Part shown: positions 63,242 to 64,000 of the stretch, in pieces | Numbering within the stretch: position 1 is the first letter of the stretch | How the letters are laid out: every line of letters starts with the position of its first letter | Origin: Actinomycetes bacterium | GTDB lineage: Bacteria > Actinomycetota > Acidimicrobiia > Acidimicrobiales > Ilumatobacteraceae | Length of the DNA stretch: 64,000 nucleotides | Direction: 5' to 3' | Assembly (NCBI GenBank): GCA_029782355.1 | Contig: JAKOUY010000031.1 | Span: 62,001-126,000 of the forward strand | The notes under the pieces: generated by a model | What the model was told of the DNA's origin: nothing | Database searches by the model: none | Seen by the model: the letters and a program-made list of their open reading frames with translations, nothing else | Program-made: the position numbers and the translations under genes

Positions 63242-63721
63242 GTGAATCTGAAGAAGGGTTTCCTCGTTGGCGCGCTTGGCACCTGCCTGGTGGCGGCAGC
63301 CGCGCCGTCAGCCAGTGCGGTGAGCGGCGTCGTCCGCCCGGCCTACGACGCCTACGGCGCCTTCGTCTACACGCCGGTTGGCCGGGTGCCGTCCGCAGCG
63401 GCTGCCGGCAACTCGATCATGTGGGACACCAACGGCCAGTACGTGACCGTCTACACCCACGTCAAGGACACCGGCCGCAGCGACGGTCAGCTCGCCGGGC
63501 TGTACGCCAACCTGACCTTCACGGACGGAACGCGCTCGGGGCGCAAGCCGGTCTTCCAGACGGGCGTGGAGACGTCGTGGATGCCCGGATCGCGGGCGTT
63601 CGTGCCGTCCAAGCGGGTGGCGAACGTGCAGCTCGAGGCGTGCCGGTACTCCGCTGCGGCGGGCATCAACGCCTGCACGCCGGCGGGATCGTCGTGGTTC
63701 TACGACAACCCGTACACGTGA
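63242..63721 (+). CDS. Small secreted protein of unknown function
   Basis: 159 aa. Signal peptide (about 1-28, KKGFLVGALGTCLVAAAAPSA, cleavage near SASA-V, shown here in two parts: KKGFLVGALG and TCLVAAAAPSA). The mature part is beta-rich with two cysteines in the C-terminal third and several aromatic residues (SSWFYDNPYT). No family recognised. GTG start with AGGAGAGA seven bases upstream. Its gene lies next to the third LacI operator. Confidence 0.75.
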   Translation: MNLKKGFLVGALGTCLVAAAAPSASAVSGVVRPAYDAYGAFVYTPVGRVPSAAAAGNSIMWDTNGQYVTVYTHVKDTGRSDGQLAGLYANLTFTDGTRSGRKPVFQTGVETSWMPGSRAFVPSKRVANVQLEACRYSAAAGINACTPAGSSWFYDNPYT

Positions 63722-63785
63722 TGGGCGCCACCTCGACGAGTCCGGCACCTGCGACCCTGGCCTGGCTGGGTTCGTGAACCGCACG

Positions 63786-63817
63786 GTGGGGCTGGCGTTT
63801 CCGGACGCCAGCCCCAC
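63786..63817. terminator. Hairpin between convergent genes
   Basis: GTGGGGCTGGCGT, six-base loop, then the exact complement: a perfect 13-base stem. It lies 65 bases after the secreted-protein stop and 61 bases after the stop of the opposing gene, so it can serve as a two-way terminator. Confidence 0.85.
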
Positions 63818-63877
63818 GCGGCGCGCCAGTGCCGACCTGTTCGGGCTCTCGTTCGGAGACCGCCCGCGTTGCCAGCT

Positions 63878-64000
63878 CTACAGCTCCTCGTAGTACTCCC
63901 GGCCGAGGTGGGTGATGACCTCCTCGCCCATCATCCAGCGCAGCGTGTTCTTCAGCTTGGTGAGCTGGATGAACAGGTCGTGCTCGGGATACAGGCCGGG
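63878..64000 (-). CDS. C-terminal end of an unrecognised gene
   Basis: The minus strand enters from the right edge and ends in TAG. Only 40 residues are visible, ending in MMGEEVITHLGREYYEEL, with LTKLKNTLRW before. Codon use is typical of the genome. The segment is helical and acidic. The family cannot be named from this much sequence. Confidence 0.6.
   Translation of the reverse strand, partial: PGLYPEHDLFIQLTKLKNTLRWMMGEEVITHLGREYYEEL

Overview
The window is about 64 kb of very GC-rich DNA (third codon positions almost all G or C) from a high-GC Gram-positive bacterium. The actinobacterial signs are a mycofactocin locus with NDMA-dependent alcohol dehydrogenases, a WXG100/FtsK-type (type VII-like) secretion ATPase, a secreted phospholipase A2, HrcA/CIRCE control of groESL, a RipA-like NlpC/P60 hydrolase and a SARP/BTAD regulator. 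An acidimicrobial-type actinobacterium fits best, but that placement is inference; no rRNA is present.

Layout. 1-2.1 kb: end of an ornithine-cyclodeaminase-like gene, then dus and maf. 2.1-14.9 kb: one minus-strand block transcribed from an EssC-like ATPase (ubiquitin-like, FHA and three P-loop domains), through a tandem WXG-hairpin protein, a membrane-anchored Thr/Pro-rich surface protein, MoxR and DUF58, to a membrane protein that joins a transglutaminase-like domain lacking its catalytic Cys and His to a cytosolic Ser/Thr kinase. This composite of type VII secretion, MoxR and phospho-signalling is the most unusual system here. 15.0-17.0 kb: groES-groEL under two CIRCE operators. 17.0-20.4 kb: small genes and two intergenic clusters of a CCATGG-centred palindromic repeat. 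20.4-24.5 kb: guaA, an NlpC/P60 hydrolase and an APH-like kinase.

24.5-35.2 kb: mycofactocin region. mftA (36-aa precursor), mftB and mftC run leftwards into plsY, an OYE/FadH-like flavoenzyme and a HAD-GH18 fusion. Two NDMA-type alcohol dehydrogenases run rightwards into a MoxR-VWA pair. No mftD, mftE, mftF or mftR is seen. 35.2-47.8 kb: LCP protein, MscS channel and a Crp-like regulator, then a long leftward run from valS through a GNAT-flavin oxidase whose oxidase domain looks circularly permuted, a sterol-desaturase-like enzyme, a SARP-type ATPase regulator and two unknown genes. 47.9-50.4 kb: B12-binding mutase subunit, sucC and sucD, linking methylmalonyl-CoA to succinate. 50.4-55.2 kb: a large HExxH protease, DUF3054 protein, flavin reductase and 5-formyl-THF cyclo-ligase.

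55.2-63.1 kb: a carbohydrate regulon with a glycogen-debranching-like enzyme, a LacI regulator, an ABC sugar importer (binding protein, two permeases, ATPase) and three copies of the operator TTGAACGTTCAA, one in each promoter region. A strong hairpin lies between the binding-protein and permease genes. The window ends with a small secreted protein and the C-terminal end of an unrecognised gene. Most of the very long open frames opposite these genes are GC-driven shadows and are not listed.
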